45,697 bases of DNA from Methanobacteriota archaeon (GTDB lineage Archaea > Thermoplasmatota > Thermoplasmata > Methanomassiliicoccales > UBA472). Shown here piece by piece: positions 8,694 through 17,151 of the stretch (within the stretch, counting starts at the first letter, position 1; the number at the start of each line of letters is the position of its first letter). A program made the position numbers and the translations under genes. The stretch lies in assembly GCA_021372315.1 (NCBI GenBank), contig JAJFUT010000122.1, positions 1-45,697 on the forward strand, given 5' to 3'. The notes below the pieces were generated by a model. It saw only the letters and a list, made by a program, of their open reading frames with translations, was not told the DNA's origin and ran no database searches.

Positions 8694-9023
8694 TCATTTC
8701 CTCTCGATATTGATTTCCCTTTTCTGGGGTGCGACTCTCCGTAGTATCTGCTTCAGAGTAGGTTCGTCTATAGGCTTAGGGATCTGCCCGGATGATGCGA
8801 GCCTTATCAGCTGGTCTTCGACCATCCTAGCGACGTCGGGGAAGGCCATCTTGACCGTCGCCAACCTGTCCCTTGCCTCTGGCGTAAGGACCTGGCGCAT
8901 GATGGCCTGGCGCTGGGCCTCCATCTGGCGCTCCTGTTCCTGTGCCATGCTAACCTGGGATTGCTGCTGCTGAAGCTCCTGCATCTTCTTGCGTCTCAAT
9001 GCATCTAGTTCAGCGTCTTCCAT
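8694..9023 (-). CDS. DNA-binding protein, PDCD5/TFAR19 family
   Basis: 109 residues with the archaeal PDCD5-like layout: a charged N-terminal coiled helix ([17 protein letters not shown] followed by Gln-rich sequence), then the compact triple-helix core '[27 protein letters not shown]', and the C-terminal '[18 protein letters not shown]'. Members bind DNA in vitro, and in archaea they sit with ribosomal genes as here, between S19e (15 nt upstream) and L39e (5 nt downstream). A GGGGGA ribosome site precedes the ATG. The family name is certain; the in vivo role is not settled. Confidence 0.92.
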   Translation of the reverse strand: MEDAELDALRRKKMQELQQQQSQVSMAQEQERQMEAQRQAIMRQVLTPEARDRLATVKMAFPDVARMVEDQLIRLASSGQIPKPIDEPTLKQILRRVAPQKREINIERK

Positions 9024-9038
9024 GCATATTCCCCCGGA

Positions 9039-9467
9039 TCACTTGTTGATCTCGTCGTAAACTTCCTTTGCGGCGTTGTCAAGGAGGGACTGGCCCTTTG
9101 CCGTGACGACACGACCGCTGTTCTTGTCCTTAGAGACGAGCCCGCTGGACTCGAGCTGCATAAGGCACTTCCTTGCAATAGACCTAGAACCTTTAACTGC
9201 GTGGTTCGGCCTGCTGCCATTGTCGGCGAACCCGCCATACTCGGCGGCGAGCCTGGATGTTCCGATAGGTCCTTTTATGTAGACCTTCCTCAGAACGGAT
9301 GCGGCACGAACGTACCACCAGTCGGGCTGGGTCGGCGCCTTCTCAGTGTGCCTCCCGGTCTTAACAAAATCAGCCCAGTCGGGCGGGGAGACGCTCTTGC
9401 TCTCCTTCAGCTTTCCCGCGAGCTTCATGATAACCTTCTCGGAGGGGACGTCGTAGACAGTAACCAT
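9039..9467 (-). CDS. rps19e: Small ribosomal subunit protein eS19 (S19e)
   Basis: Archaeal/eukaryotic small-subunit protein required for 30S/40S head formation. 142 residues with 'TVYDVPSEKVIMKLA', 'PDWADFVKTGRHTEKAP', 'DWWYVRAASVLRKVY', 'GPIGTSRLAAEYGG' and a winged-helix C-terminal part 'LMQLESSGLV'. The frame can be extended to 9494, but the ATG at 9467 gives the conserved start and follows GAGGT at suitable spacing. It is the first gene of the S19e-PDCD5-L39e-L31e-eIF6 operon. A TATA-like element at 9499-9512 lies upstream. Confidence 0.95.
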   Translation of the reverse strand: MVTVYDVPSEKVIMKLAGKLKESKSVSPPDWADFVKTGRHTEKAPTQPDWWYVRAASVLRKVYIKGPIGTSRLAAEYGGFADNGSRPNHAVKGSRSIARKCLMQLESSGLVSKDKNSGRVVTAKGQSLLDNAAKEVYDEINK

Positions 9468-9498
9468 TTCAATCAACCTCTTCCAGCACTTCAATTTC

Positions 9499-9512
9499 TA
9501 TATGAATATATG
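9499..9512 (-). promoter_or_regulatory. TATA box for the ribosomal operon
   Basis: Minus strand reads CATATATTCATATA, about 35-45 nt upstream of the S19e ATG. It probably drives S19e, PDCD5-like, L39e, L31e and eIF6, since the spacers within that run are 5-19 nt. Confidence 0.5.
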
Positions 9513-9613
9513 ACAATGCTGACGCCCTCTAATATAGTGCCCCTATATAACAATTTCTTCATGCCGTCATACATATGGCCGTGCTTTCCGAGCACATCGC
9601 GGAAGGAACAGGG

Positions 9614-9622
9614 TTCATATAT
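9614..9622 (+). promoter_or_regulatory. TATA box for ubiX, leaderless arrangement
   Basis: TTCATATAT is centred about 27 nt upstream of the GTG at 9645. A start site at or next to that codon is expected, so the mRNA is likely leaderless. Confidence 0.5.
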
Positions 9623-9644
9623 CCCCGGTCGCCTTCACAAGGAC

Positions 9645-10187
9645 GTGAAATACGTCGTCGCGATGACGGGAGCCTCGGGCATCCCATACGGCATCAGGCT
9701 GCTCCAGTCGTTGAAAGGAGAGAAGATGCTTGTCATGTCGGACATGGCGAAACGCATCTTGGAGATGGAATCGGACATGAGCGTCAGCGATGTCGAGGCC
9801 ATGGCGGACATAGTATTTGATGACCACGATATGTTCGCCTCGATCGCTTCGGGCTCGTACAAGTTCGATGGCATGATCATCTGCCCCTGTTCCGAATCAA
9901 GCTTGGGAAAGATAGCCGCAGGCATAGCCGACACGTTGATCACTAGGGCGGCGACCGTCTGCTTGAAGGAGGGACACCCGCTCATCATCGTGCCGAGGGA
10001 GACGCCGCTGTCGCAGACGATGATCGAGAACGAGCTCAGGGTGAGCAAGGCCGGCGGGGTCATACTGCCGGCTAGCCCGGGCTTCTACAGCAAACCTAAG
10101 ACCGTCGACGACATGTTAGATTTCGTCGTAGGGAAGATCCTGGATCGACTAGGCCAGGAGAACGAGAAGTTTAAAAGATGGAAGTAA
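9645..10187 (+). CDS. ubiX: Flavin prenyltransferase UbiX
   Basis: Prenylates FMN to make the prenyl-FMN cofactor used by UbiD-type decarboxylases; soluble dodecameric flavoprotein in characterised homologues. 180 residues beginning with the family N-terminus 'VKYVVAMTGASG', then 'GIRLLQSL', 'PCSESSLGKIAAGIADTLITRAA', 'LKEGHPLIIVPRETPLS' and 'AGGVILPASPGFY'. The open frame runs upstream to 9201, antisense to S19e, but that part has no relation to the family. The GTG at 9645 starts the conserved region and sits about 25 nt after a TATA box, implying a leaderless mRNA. No UbiD partner lies in the window. In archaea prenyl-FMN is also used in the modified mevalonate pathway. Confidence 0.93.
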   Translation: MKYVVAMTGASGIPYGIRLLQSLKGEKMLVMSDMAKRILEMESDMSVSDVEAMADIVFDDHDMFASIASGSYKFDGMIICPCSESSLGKIAAGIADTLITRAATVCLKEGHPLIIVPRETPLSQTMIENELRVSKAGGVILPASPGFYSKPKTVDDMLDFVVGKILDRLGQENEKFKRWK

Positions 10188-10201
10188 GACCTTCTAGTCC
10201 A

Positions 10202-13200
10202 TCATCGATCTTTCTCATCCTTCTGAATAATTGCGTCCGACCCTTCCGAAGGGACGTCCTCGTATCTCTTGGCAAGCACTCCAGGTGCCCACCAGTTCCA
10301 TTTGCCCAGCAATGACATGATCGCCGGGACCAGATATATCCTCACGACCATGGCGTCCAGAAGTATGGCGAACATGAGGGCGAAGCCGAACTCGCGTAGC
10401 AGCCATCCCTGCGAGAGCATCATCGTGCCGAACGCGCCGGCCATGATAAGACCGCAGGCCGTGATGATCCCGCCCGTTCGCTCGACGGCGTATACGATCG
10501 CCTCCTCGTTGGACCTTCCCCTTCGCGTCTCCTCCCTGACCCTCGTCGTAAGAAGGAGGTCATAGTCCATGCCCAGTCCGAGGCACACGGCCAGAAGGAT
10601 GAGCGGGACCATCCACATTATCGTCTGTCCGAAGACGTATTCGAACACGACCATCGTCACGACTAGCGTCCACGATATGCTCAGCAGGATCGTGAGGATG
10701 GACCGTAACGGGTTGATGACGGAACCCAGAACGACGAGCAGGGCAAGATAGATACCTACGATGACGACGAACAGGATGGTCTTGAAGTCGTCCTGCGTCA
10801 GTATGGACACGTCATACATCAGCGCCGTCCCTCCGCCGACGTAGATGGCCTCGATCTCCGGGTTCTCGAGGACCATGCCTTCCGCCGCCTCCCTTATCAT
10901 CGTGATGCTGTCGATCGATTCGGCCGCGTATGGCTCCGCGACGAATATGACCGTGATGAGTATCGCGTCGTTGCTCTCGCCGACCATCGTCCTCATGTAC
11001 TGGTCGGACAGGGCCGCCTCGATCGACGTGTCGTTCGAGATAGAGGAATAATCGATCGTCTCGCCGAACGGCCTCGTCGGGCTCGTCGCGTAGTTCACAT
11101 TGTCGAGAGCGGTCAATGCTACGCATAGCGATTCGATCAGGTCCATCTTCTCCAGGTCCCAGCCGCCGGTCTCGTTGAAGACGGAACCCGATAGTTTGAC
11201 CCCGATCTCCGTCGGGGTGATCTTGCCCCCGCCGAATCCCTCGGATACGATCAGGAGCCCGTCCTTGGACTCCGTTTCGGGCATCGATTCGATGAAGTCG
11301 TAGCTCGTCTCCATCGTCACGACCAGGTAGGTCGCCGGGATCGATATTAGGAGCGCGGCGATGAGTATTGCCTTGGCGTGCCTGATCGAGAACCTCGCGC
11401 TCCTGGCGAAGTACCCGCTCTCCTTGGCCTTCGCGACCTTGCCCATCCTGGAGGGCCAGAACATCCTGTCCCCGAGCAGCATGAGGAACGACGGCAACAA
11501 CGTCAATGCGAGGAGCAGGGCGCAGGCGATGCCTAACGCCAGAACGCTCATCGACCTCATGATGTCCAGTGTCCCGAGGGAGAGGGCCCCGAAGCAGATG
11601 ATGACCGTCAGGCCAGATATCGATATCGCCTCGCCGGCCCAGGTGACCGATGTTTCGACCGCCTGCCTCTTGTCGGCCCCGCTCCTCCTCTCCTCCTTGT
11701 ACCTCGATAATATGAATATGCAGTAATCGCAGCCGGCGCCCAGCATCGAAGTGAGCAGCAGCGTCAGGACCGTGTAGTTGATGCTCAGGAAGTACGTTCC
11801 GAGGAAATAGACCATCGAAAAGGATATCCCCAGGCCGAAACCGATGACCGCCGGTGGCACCGCCGAGGCGACGAAGGAACGGAAGAAGAGGCCGATGAGC
11901 AATATGACCAGTATCACTGTGAAGGGATCGATCATCTCGACGTCCTCGTTCGTCGATTCCTCCGTGTCCCTGGTGATGGCGTCGATGCCGGTGACGTATA
12001 CGGCCATGGACGGGTGCTCTTCGATCACCTCGGAGAGGAGGGACCTTATCCTTTCGATGTCATCGACGCTCTCGGTCGGCCCGCCATCCGGTCCCGTGAA
12101 GGTTACTGCAAGAAGCATCGTGTCGTTCGAGGGGACGTTGATGAAGATGTCGAGCATCGCCTGCATCATCGGCATCGGGAAGTTCATAAGGGAGCTGTTC
12201 TGCACGATCGTCTCGGCCAGCGTGGATATCGTCACTATCGATGCTCCGCGCCCCTTCGCCGCCGCCTCCGATATCACCCATCGTTCGCTGTGAGTGCTCG
12301 ACGACATGATGTCGACGACGAGCTCAGAGAGCAGGGCGTCATCTCGCCAGCTCTCCCATGGAAGCGACACGAACATCGCTTGTGCGATGCCACCGTCCGG
12401 AAGTGAGGATGTCACGTCGAGCGCTGACGACGTCACCATAGCCTGGAACTCATTTTCAGTCACAGTACCGATTTCTGCGCTCCAAGAAGTAAAGAAATTA
12501 TCGTAGTGCTCGCCTGCGACCAAGGCCAGTTCCTCGGACAGCGAGTCCTGCAGATCGATCATTCGAGATGAGAAGATCCAGTCGCAGAAGGCATTCCTGG
12601 ACGCGACATCGTCATGATCGTCCATGTCGAAAGTTGCGAAGACGGCCTCGATGAATGCTCGCTTCTCTTCGCTGATGGAAAGGAACTGTGATGATGAGAT
12701 GAATGCATCATAGCCTGGAATGAGCGCCCCATCGAGCCTGAGAGCCGGACCACCAGTCGTGACGTTCCAAGCTGACGAGAAGGAATCGAGATATGCGAGC
12801 GTGATGTTCGTCCTCTCTCCATCGGCATCCGACCCTTGGAGAGATGCCAGGACGGATGAATAGGTCATCCCGTAAGCAGCCTGGTCCACCTCCTCGGCCG
12901 TGCTTCCGGGATCTGAGGAGTTGAAGGACATCCAGTTGATCGCGTAAGTTCCAGGTATGCCGAAGAGCATCGACTGTACGGCCAGAGTTTCGTTGTACAG
13001 CTCCCTGAAGTCGGAAGGGATGCCGAAGAGGACGTACCTTGTGGCGTTCAGTTCGTCAAAGGTCGCGTAATATGCCTCATTGATCTGCTGGAGATAGGCC
13101 GTCGCGTAGGAGAACGCGACCGAATAGACGCTTTGCACGCTGACGTTGTTGTCGAAATCGCCGCCGAAGGCCGGGGACGCTCTGACAAGTTCGGACGTCA

Positions 13201-13483
13201 TCTCGTAGACGACCGCTTTCGTCTCGCCGTCGAGAGCATCGTCCGATGTGAGGACGATTATCACTGAGTCAGAGACCGTATCGGACCCAAAGTTCTCCTC
13301 GATCCAGTCATCCGCCTCGACCGATGCTATGTCGAGACCGTTGGTGCCCGTCATATCATAATACTCGACAGCTTCCCCGGCCAGAGGAGCGAACGGTACC
13401 GCCACGACGAGCAGCACGAGCCAGGCGACGATGATGAGCCTGTAATGCGCGACGACGGACCTGGCGAGCTTATTGAACAGCAC
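10202..13483 (-). CDS. MMPL/RND-superfamily membrane transporter
   Basis: Large proton-motive-force-type transporter, probably exporting lipids or hydrophobic compounds. 1093 residues with the duplicated RND plan: a first helix (about 17-37), a large Asp/Ser-rich extracellular loop (about 40-500), a six-helix block with 'GAGCDYCIFILSRYKEE', a second extracellular loop (about 715-915), and a second helix block with 'GLGMDYDLLLTTRVREE'. Both G-x-D-Y motifs are the MMPL signature. A TTG at 13519 lies in frame, but the TATA element at 13533-13545 would start transcription near 13513. The GTG at 13483 has a GGAGG site 8 nt upstream, so I start there. Single gene between ubiX (convergent) and leuS (same strand, 102 nt away). 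Substrate unknown. Confidence 0.9.
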   Translation of the reverse strand: MLFNKLARSVVAHYRLIIVAWLVLLVVAVPFAPLAGEAVEYYDMTGTNGLDIASVEADDWIEENFGSDTVSDSVIIVLTSDDALDGETKAVVYEMTSELVRASPAFGGDFDNNVSVQSVYSVAFSYATAYLQQINEAYYATFDELNATRYVLFGIPSDFRELYNETLAVQSMLFGIPGTYAINWMSFNSSDPGSTAEEVDQAAYGMTYSSVLASLQGSDADGERTNITLAYLDSFSSAWNVTTGGPALRLDGALIPGYDAFISSSQFLSISEEKRAFIEAVFATFDMDDHDDVASRNAFCDWIFSSRMIDLQDSLSEELALVAGEHYDNFFTSWSAEIGTVTENEFQAMVTSSALDVTSSLPDGGIAQAMFVSLPWESWRDDALLSELVVDIMSSSTHSERWVISEAAAKGRGASIVTISTLAETIVQNSSLMNFPMPMMQAMLDIFINVPSNDTMLLAVTFTGPDGGPTESVDDIERIRSLLSEVIEEHPSMAVYVTGIDAITRDTEESTNEDVEMIDPFTVILVILLIGLFFRSFVASAVPPAVIGFGLGISFSMVYFLGTYFLSINYTVLTLLLTSMLGAGCDYCIFILSRYKEERRSGADKRQAVETSVTWAGEAISISGLTVIICFGALSLGTLDIMRSMSVLALGIACALLLALTLLPSFLMLLGDRMFWPSRMGKVAKAKESGYFARSARFSIRHAKAILIAALLISIPATYLVVTMETSYDFIESMPETESKDGLLIVSEGFGGGKITPTEIGVKLSGSVFNETGGWDLEKMDLIESLCVALTALDNVNYATSPTRPFGETIDYSSISNDTSIEAALSDQYMRTMVGESNDAILITVIFVAEPYAAESIDSITMIREAAEGMVLENPEIEAIYVGGGTALMYDVSILTQDDFKTILFVVIVGIYLALLVVLGSVINPLRSILTILLSISWTLVVTMVVFEYVFGQTIMWMVPLILLAVCLGLGMDYDLLLTTRVREETRRGRSNEEAIVYAVERTGGIITACGLIMAGAFGTMMLSQGWLLREFGFALMFAILLDAMVVRIYLVPAIMSLLGKWNWWAPGVLAKRYEDVPSEGSDAIIQKDEKDR

Positions 13484-13532
13484 CGAACGACCCTCCGGCT
13501 GGAATATGGAGGAGGGCAAATTTCTGAGCTGA

Positions 13533-13545
13533 GTATATCATATAT
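13533..13545 (-). promoter_or_regulatory. TATA box for the MMPL transporter
   Basis: On the minus strand this reads as GATATATGATATAC, about 55 nt upstream of the GTG start. It supports choosing the GTG at 13483 over the TTG at 13519. Confidence 0.45.
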
Positions 13546-13585
13546 CGCGTTCCCTAGGTCGATGAATGAATGAAGATAAGGGGTT

Positions 13586-16468
13586 TCACTCGACGTAGAT
13601 GGCGGGCCTGCGCGGCTGGGCGACCCTTGCCTTGTTCTGGGGGTCCTCCTTCTCAGGGTTCTCCGCGCTGAACACCCTCACGTTCGAACCCATCTCCTTT
13701 GACAGGAAGTTCTGGGCGGATGTGAGGAAGGCGAGCTCATCGAAGTCGGCCTCGAGCTTCACCAGCTCTTCCTTGGACCTCTTCATGAGGTCCTCTGCGA
13801 TCTTTCTCGCGTAGTCGGACGCCTCCTTCCCATGCTGCTTGAGGTCGGGGTCCTGCATGACCGCCTTCGTGAGCGTCGGGACCTTTAGCTCGCCCTTCTT
13901 CGCCATGTCGATCGCCATGGCCATCCCCTTGGCCTTCCACTGCGACGTCGTGTAGATGAGCACCCTGCTCGGCGTGATCCTCGTGACCTTGAGTATCTCG
14001 TTCGTATCGTCCATCAGCGCCCTGAGGTAATCCTCGGCTATCTCCGCCAGCATAGACGAATTGGCCTCGTCCGGTTCCGGGAACTTTGCGTTGGTCACGA
14101 ATCCTTCGCCGCCGATATGCTCCCACATCTCCTCCGCAACGTGCGGAGTGATCGGCGCCATCATCCTGACCCAGATGTCCAAGGCCTTTCTCATTGCCGT
14201 TCCGTTGTTCCCGCCGCGCCTTATGTACCATTTCAGGTCGTTCGGTATCTCGAAGTATGCCTCGTTCGCAAGCGTCTTGAGGTCATATTGCGCCATGCCG
14301 CCTATGACCTTGGCCAGCCTTGTGTTCAACCGGGAGAGGAGCCATTGGTCGATGCCGCTCATCTGCGAGGCCGGCTGCATAGCCGCCAGCTCCTCGACGT
14401 TCCTCATCACCCTGTCGATCTTCAGGACGTAGTTCTCGATGATGTCCTCGTCCCATTCGACGTCAGCGAAGGGCGAGGCGATGTGCGCGTAATAGAGCCT
14501 CAGTGCATCGACTCCGTACTTCTCCGCAGCTCCGGGGATCGGCTGCGCGCCGCCCTTGGACTTGGATATCTTCCCGGACTTGGATATGACGTACCAGTTG
14601 ACGAATATGCCCTTCGGGAGCTTATCCTCCGGCAGTATCGCCACGTGGTTCATCAGGAAGGCAGGGAAGTGAACGGTCATGTGCTCCTTGCCGCCTAGGT
14701 TCATATCCAGCGGGTACCAGTAGTCGACATCGGCCTTGATCTTTGCCAGAAGCGACGGGTCGAGCCCGGAGGCCCTCGCCGCCTCGTTCACGTCCCCCTT
14801 CCCCAGGAACACGTGGTCGAAGAACTCGGTCGTGAGGTTCTCGGCCTTCACGCTGCCGTCGTTCACATAAGGCGTGACGGTGTAGAATATCGGGTAAAGG
14901 GTCGAATCGGATATCGCCTCGATGATCCATTTGTCGTCGAACGGGAAGCGTGTGCCGAGCCAGTTGCCCTGACGGACGCAGGCCCTCTCGCGGAACCAAT
15001 CAAGGACCCCATGGACGTTCGTCATGTAGTCGGTCGGGATGATGTGCATGCGCTTGGCCTGATCATGGCTCCTCGCCGTCAGTTCCTCATCCGCGTAGTT
15101 GATGAACCACTGATCGTCGACCTTCCTGATGACGACCGGCTCCCCGCATCTGCAGACCACTCTCTCGGACAGGTCGAAGAACAGGTCGGCCTCGGTCGAC
15201 CTGAGCATATCCTCCTTCATCATGTCCTTTGCCTTATCGACAGGAAGATCGGAGTACTTGCCGCAGTTGCCGTTCATCTTTCCAGAGTGGAAACCTTCCT
15301 TGTAGACGATCTTCTTCGCCTCGACGAGCTTGGGGTCGCCAGATCTCGTGATCCCCATCCGCTCGACTATCTCGACCGCGGGCATCGGACCCCAGCCCTT
15401 GGTATCGATGATCGGGATCGGCATGATGGACCTGACCATCTCGAAATCTAGGCCGTACTGTTTGCAGAGCTCTTCGTCCGTCTGCAGCATCATCAGGGCG
15501 ACCCAGTCGTCTGGGGCATCCGAAGGGACGCTCACTACGAGGCCCGTTCCGACCTCGGGGTCGCAGAACGTCGCCGGAAGGCATGGTATGGTCCTTCCGG
15601 TCATAGGGGTCGTGCACATCCTGCCGATGAGCTCCTTCCCATCGATCGTGCCGACCTCCTCCAGCCCTTCCTTCTGGTAGTGGAACTTGTCAAGACAGGG
15701 TCTGCTCATGACCCATATCTCGTTCTCGTGCCGGACCTTGACGTACTCCACGTCAGGGTTGACCCAGAAGTTCGTCTGCCCGAACACGGTCTCGGGCCTC
15801 AGCGTCGCCGCCAGCAGGACCAGGTCGCCGCACTTGAACTTCATCAGCGTATATTCGGTCGTTTCGGCGTTCCCACCGCAGGAGATGTCAGTCTCGGACG
15901 CGTCCACGGCCACGGGTCCGCACTTGATGCACGATGGCGCGTAGTACGGCTTCTGGATCAGCAGCCCCGCCTCGTTGAGCTTCCTGAACTGCCATTGTAT
16001 GAACTTGCCGTACTCCTTGTAGATGGTACATGTGAACCTGCGCCAGTCCGCCATGAACCCGAAACGCCTCCAGTACTGTTCGACGTAAACCTTGTTGAAG
16101 AAATCGACGACGCCTATCGGGTTCGTCAGGTCCTTGAGCTTCTCCTCTGGGCAGCCGTTCCTTGTGAGATACGAGATGATCCCTTCATCCCCTGCCGCCA
16201 CCTTCTTGGCAAGGGAGATCGGCCCGTTGCCAGTAGCATGTGTACCGACGGGGAACATGACGTTGTAGCCCCTCATCCTCATGTACCGAGAGATGTCGTC
16301 GACATAGGAGAAGCCCCTCATGTGTCCGACGTGAAGATAGCCTGTGACGCCCGGGTAGGCGAAGATGATCATGAACTTCCTGCGCTCGTCCCGATTGGCC
16401 TCGTTTATCCTCTGGGAGTACCATCTTTCCTGCCATTTTGTCTCTATTTCGGTCGGACGGTTGAGCAT
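13586..16468 (-). CDS. leuS: Leucyl-tRNA synthetase, archaeal/eukaryotic type
   Basis: Charges tRNA-Leu with leucine and edits mischarged tRNA. 960 residues, full length for the archaeal class. The HIGH motif is 'HVGH' (about residues 46-49). 'CIKCG' and 'CGG' cysteines follow in the region expected for the zinc module. The CP1 editing domain shows 'LRPETVFGQTN' and a later 'GTGLVVSVPSDAPDD', where the conserved Asp pair belongs. The KMSKS loop is 'KISKSKG', followed by the anticodon-binding helical region. The ATG at 16468 is preceded by AAGGTG. It is divergent from the RHH/FtsZ genes. A tRNA-Leu gene lies 3.2 kb away, but this is probably coincidence. Confidence 0.97.
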   Translation of the reverse strand: MLNRPTEIETKWQERWYSQRINEANRDERRKFMIIFAYPGVTGYLHVGHMRGFSYVDDISRYMRMRGYNVMFPVGTHATGNGPISLAKKVAAGDEGIISYLTRNGCPEEKLKDLTNPIGVVDFFNKVYVEQYWRRFGFMADWRRFTCTIYKEYGKFIQWQFRKLNEAGLLIQKPYYAPSCIKCGPVAVDASETDISCGGNAETTEYTLMKFKCGDLVLLAATLRPETVFGQTNFWVNPDVEYVKVRHENEIWVMSRPCLDKFHYQKEGLEEVGTIDGKELIGRMCTTPMTGRTIPCLPATFCDPEVGTGLVVSVPSDAPDDWVALMMLQTDEELCKQYGLDFEMVRSIMPIPIIDTKGWGPMPAVEIVERMGITRSGDPKLVEAKKIVYKEGFHSGKMNGNCGKYSDLPVDKAKDMMKEDMLRSTEADLFFDLSERVVCRCGEPVVIRKVDDQWFINYADEELTARSHDQAKRMHIIPTDYMTNVHGVLDWFRERACVRQGNWLGTRFPFDDKWIIEAISDSTLYPIFYTVTPYVNDGSVKAENLTTEFFDHVFLGKGDVNEAARASGLDPSLLAKIKADVDYWYPLDMNLGGKEHMTVHFPAFLMNHVAILPEDKLPKGIFVNWYVISKSGKISKSKGGAQPIPGAAEKYGVDALRLYYAHIASPFADVEWDEDIIENYVLKIDRVMRNVEELAAMQPASQMSGIDQWLLSRLNTRLAKVIGGMAQYDLKTLANEAYFEIPNDLKWYIRRGGNNGTAMRKALDIWVRMMAPITPHVAEEMWEHIGGEGFVTNAKFPEPDEANSSMLAEIAEDYLRALMDDTNEILKVTRITPSRVLIYTTSQWKAKGMAMAIDMAKKGELKVPTLTKAVMQDPDLKQHGKEASDYARKIAEDLMKRSKEELVKLEADFDELAFLTSAQNFLSKEMGSNVRVFSAENPEKEDPQNKARVAQPRRPAIYVE

Positions 16469-16595
16469 GCGGGCACCTTATAATGATCGTTGGTAAATGA
16501 AAATGACATTATTAGGGTTTCTGCGCGTCGATATTATATGAAATGGGCATATCCCGTCTTACGCGAACGCTGGCAACCACCATTCAGCTAATTTG

Positions 16596-16611
16596 TATGA
16601 CAAATGTCATA
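16596..16611. promoter_or_regulatory. Palindromic operator candidate upstream of the RHH gene
   Basis: Perfect inverted repeat TATGACA-AA-TGTCATA, with 7-bp arms and a 2-nt spacer. It immediately abuts the TATA-like ATTTTTAAATA at 16611-16621. A second, shorter dyad with the same core (GACA-A-TGTC) lies at 16640-16648 and a lone half-site (ATGACAT) at 16503-16509. The position next to TATA and the symmetric short site are typical for RHH autoregulation. The regulator assignment is inferred. Confidence 0.55.
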
Positions 16612-16631
16612 TTTTTAAATATAATTAAATA

Positions 16632-16670
16632 CTCGGTATGACAATGTCTATTTACGGTCTGTAAACCGAG
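16632..16670 (+). promoter_or_regulatory. Leader hairpin with nested dyads before the RHH gene
   Basis: CTCGGT (16632-16637) pairs with ACCGAG (16665-16670). Inside it TTTAC (16651-16655) pairs with GTAAA (16661-16665), with loop GGTCT, and the second GACA-A-TGTC dyad lies here. The right arm runs directly into the ribosome site GAGAGGA, so folding in the mRNA could mask translation starting at the TTG at 16684. Alternatively the region is simply an additional operator. Confidence 0.4.
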
Positions 16671-16683
16671 AGGACTGGATACA

Positions 16684-17040
16684 TTGGATGGAGAAAGAAT
16701 ATCGTTGCGACTTGAAGCCGAGGACCTCGAGCTTATCGACGAGTTCGTCGAGAAGCGTCCCGAGTACTCGAACCGATCGCACCTTGCTAGAATCGCCATC
16801 CGCTCCTTCATCGAACACGATGTTGGTTCACCGATAAGGTCCTCAGAGAACCGGGTATCGATCAAAGTGCCCGGTGCGATTCACAGCATGATCGAGAGGA
16901 TGGTTGAGATGGGCTACTATACCTCTTTTGAAGCCGCTGTCGAGGAAGTTCTCAGGAAGGAGTTCCTGCCCCGCGAAAAGATGGAAGACGTCAAGGGCAA
17001 GATCTTCGATGAAGAGAAGAAGATCCTCGAACGCATGTGA
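16684..17040 (+). CDS. Tandem ribbon-helix-helix transcriptional regulator
   Basis: 118 residues with two consecutive RHH units. Unit 1 (about 4-44) has a strand 'RISLRLEAEDL' then helices 'IDEFVEKRPEYSNRSHLAR'. Unit 2 (about 57-97) has 'RVSIKVPGAIHSMIERMVE' then 'GYYTSFEAAVEEVLRKEF'. Both follow the strand-helix-turn-helix pattern, with the second helix pair starting at S/T (YSNRS, YTSFE). Two units in one chain may replace the usual dimer. No in-frame ATG fits; the TTG at 16684 has GAGAGGA 9 nt upstream. It precedes the FtsZ-like gene by about 110 nt in the same direction. In haloarchaea the short RHH protein CdrS is co-transcribed with ftsZ2 and controls division, so a similar role is plausible but unproven here. 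Palindromic sites at 16596-16611 and 16640-16648 are candidate operators. Confidence 0.82.
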   Translation: MDGERISLRLEAEDLELIDEFVEKRPEYSNRSHLARIAIRSFIEHDVGSPIRSSENRVSIKVPGAIHSMIERMVEMGYYTSFEAAVEEVLRKEFLPREKMEDVKGKIFDEEKKILERM

Positions 17041-17151
17041 ACAGACCCAAATGGCCGTGGGAAGGCCTTTCGAAGGGATGGGATGCACATCACACTGGGT
17101 TGGGACTCGGTGTGCAAACGACTTGAGATGGGACATTCGGGGGATCAATCA

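Noticed and set aside
9201-9644. Long N-terminal extension of the ubiX frame
   Set aside because: Runs antisense through S19e and its promoter; UbiX homology begins at the GTG 9645, which has a TATA box at leaderless distance.
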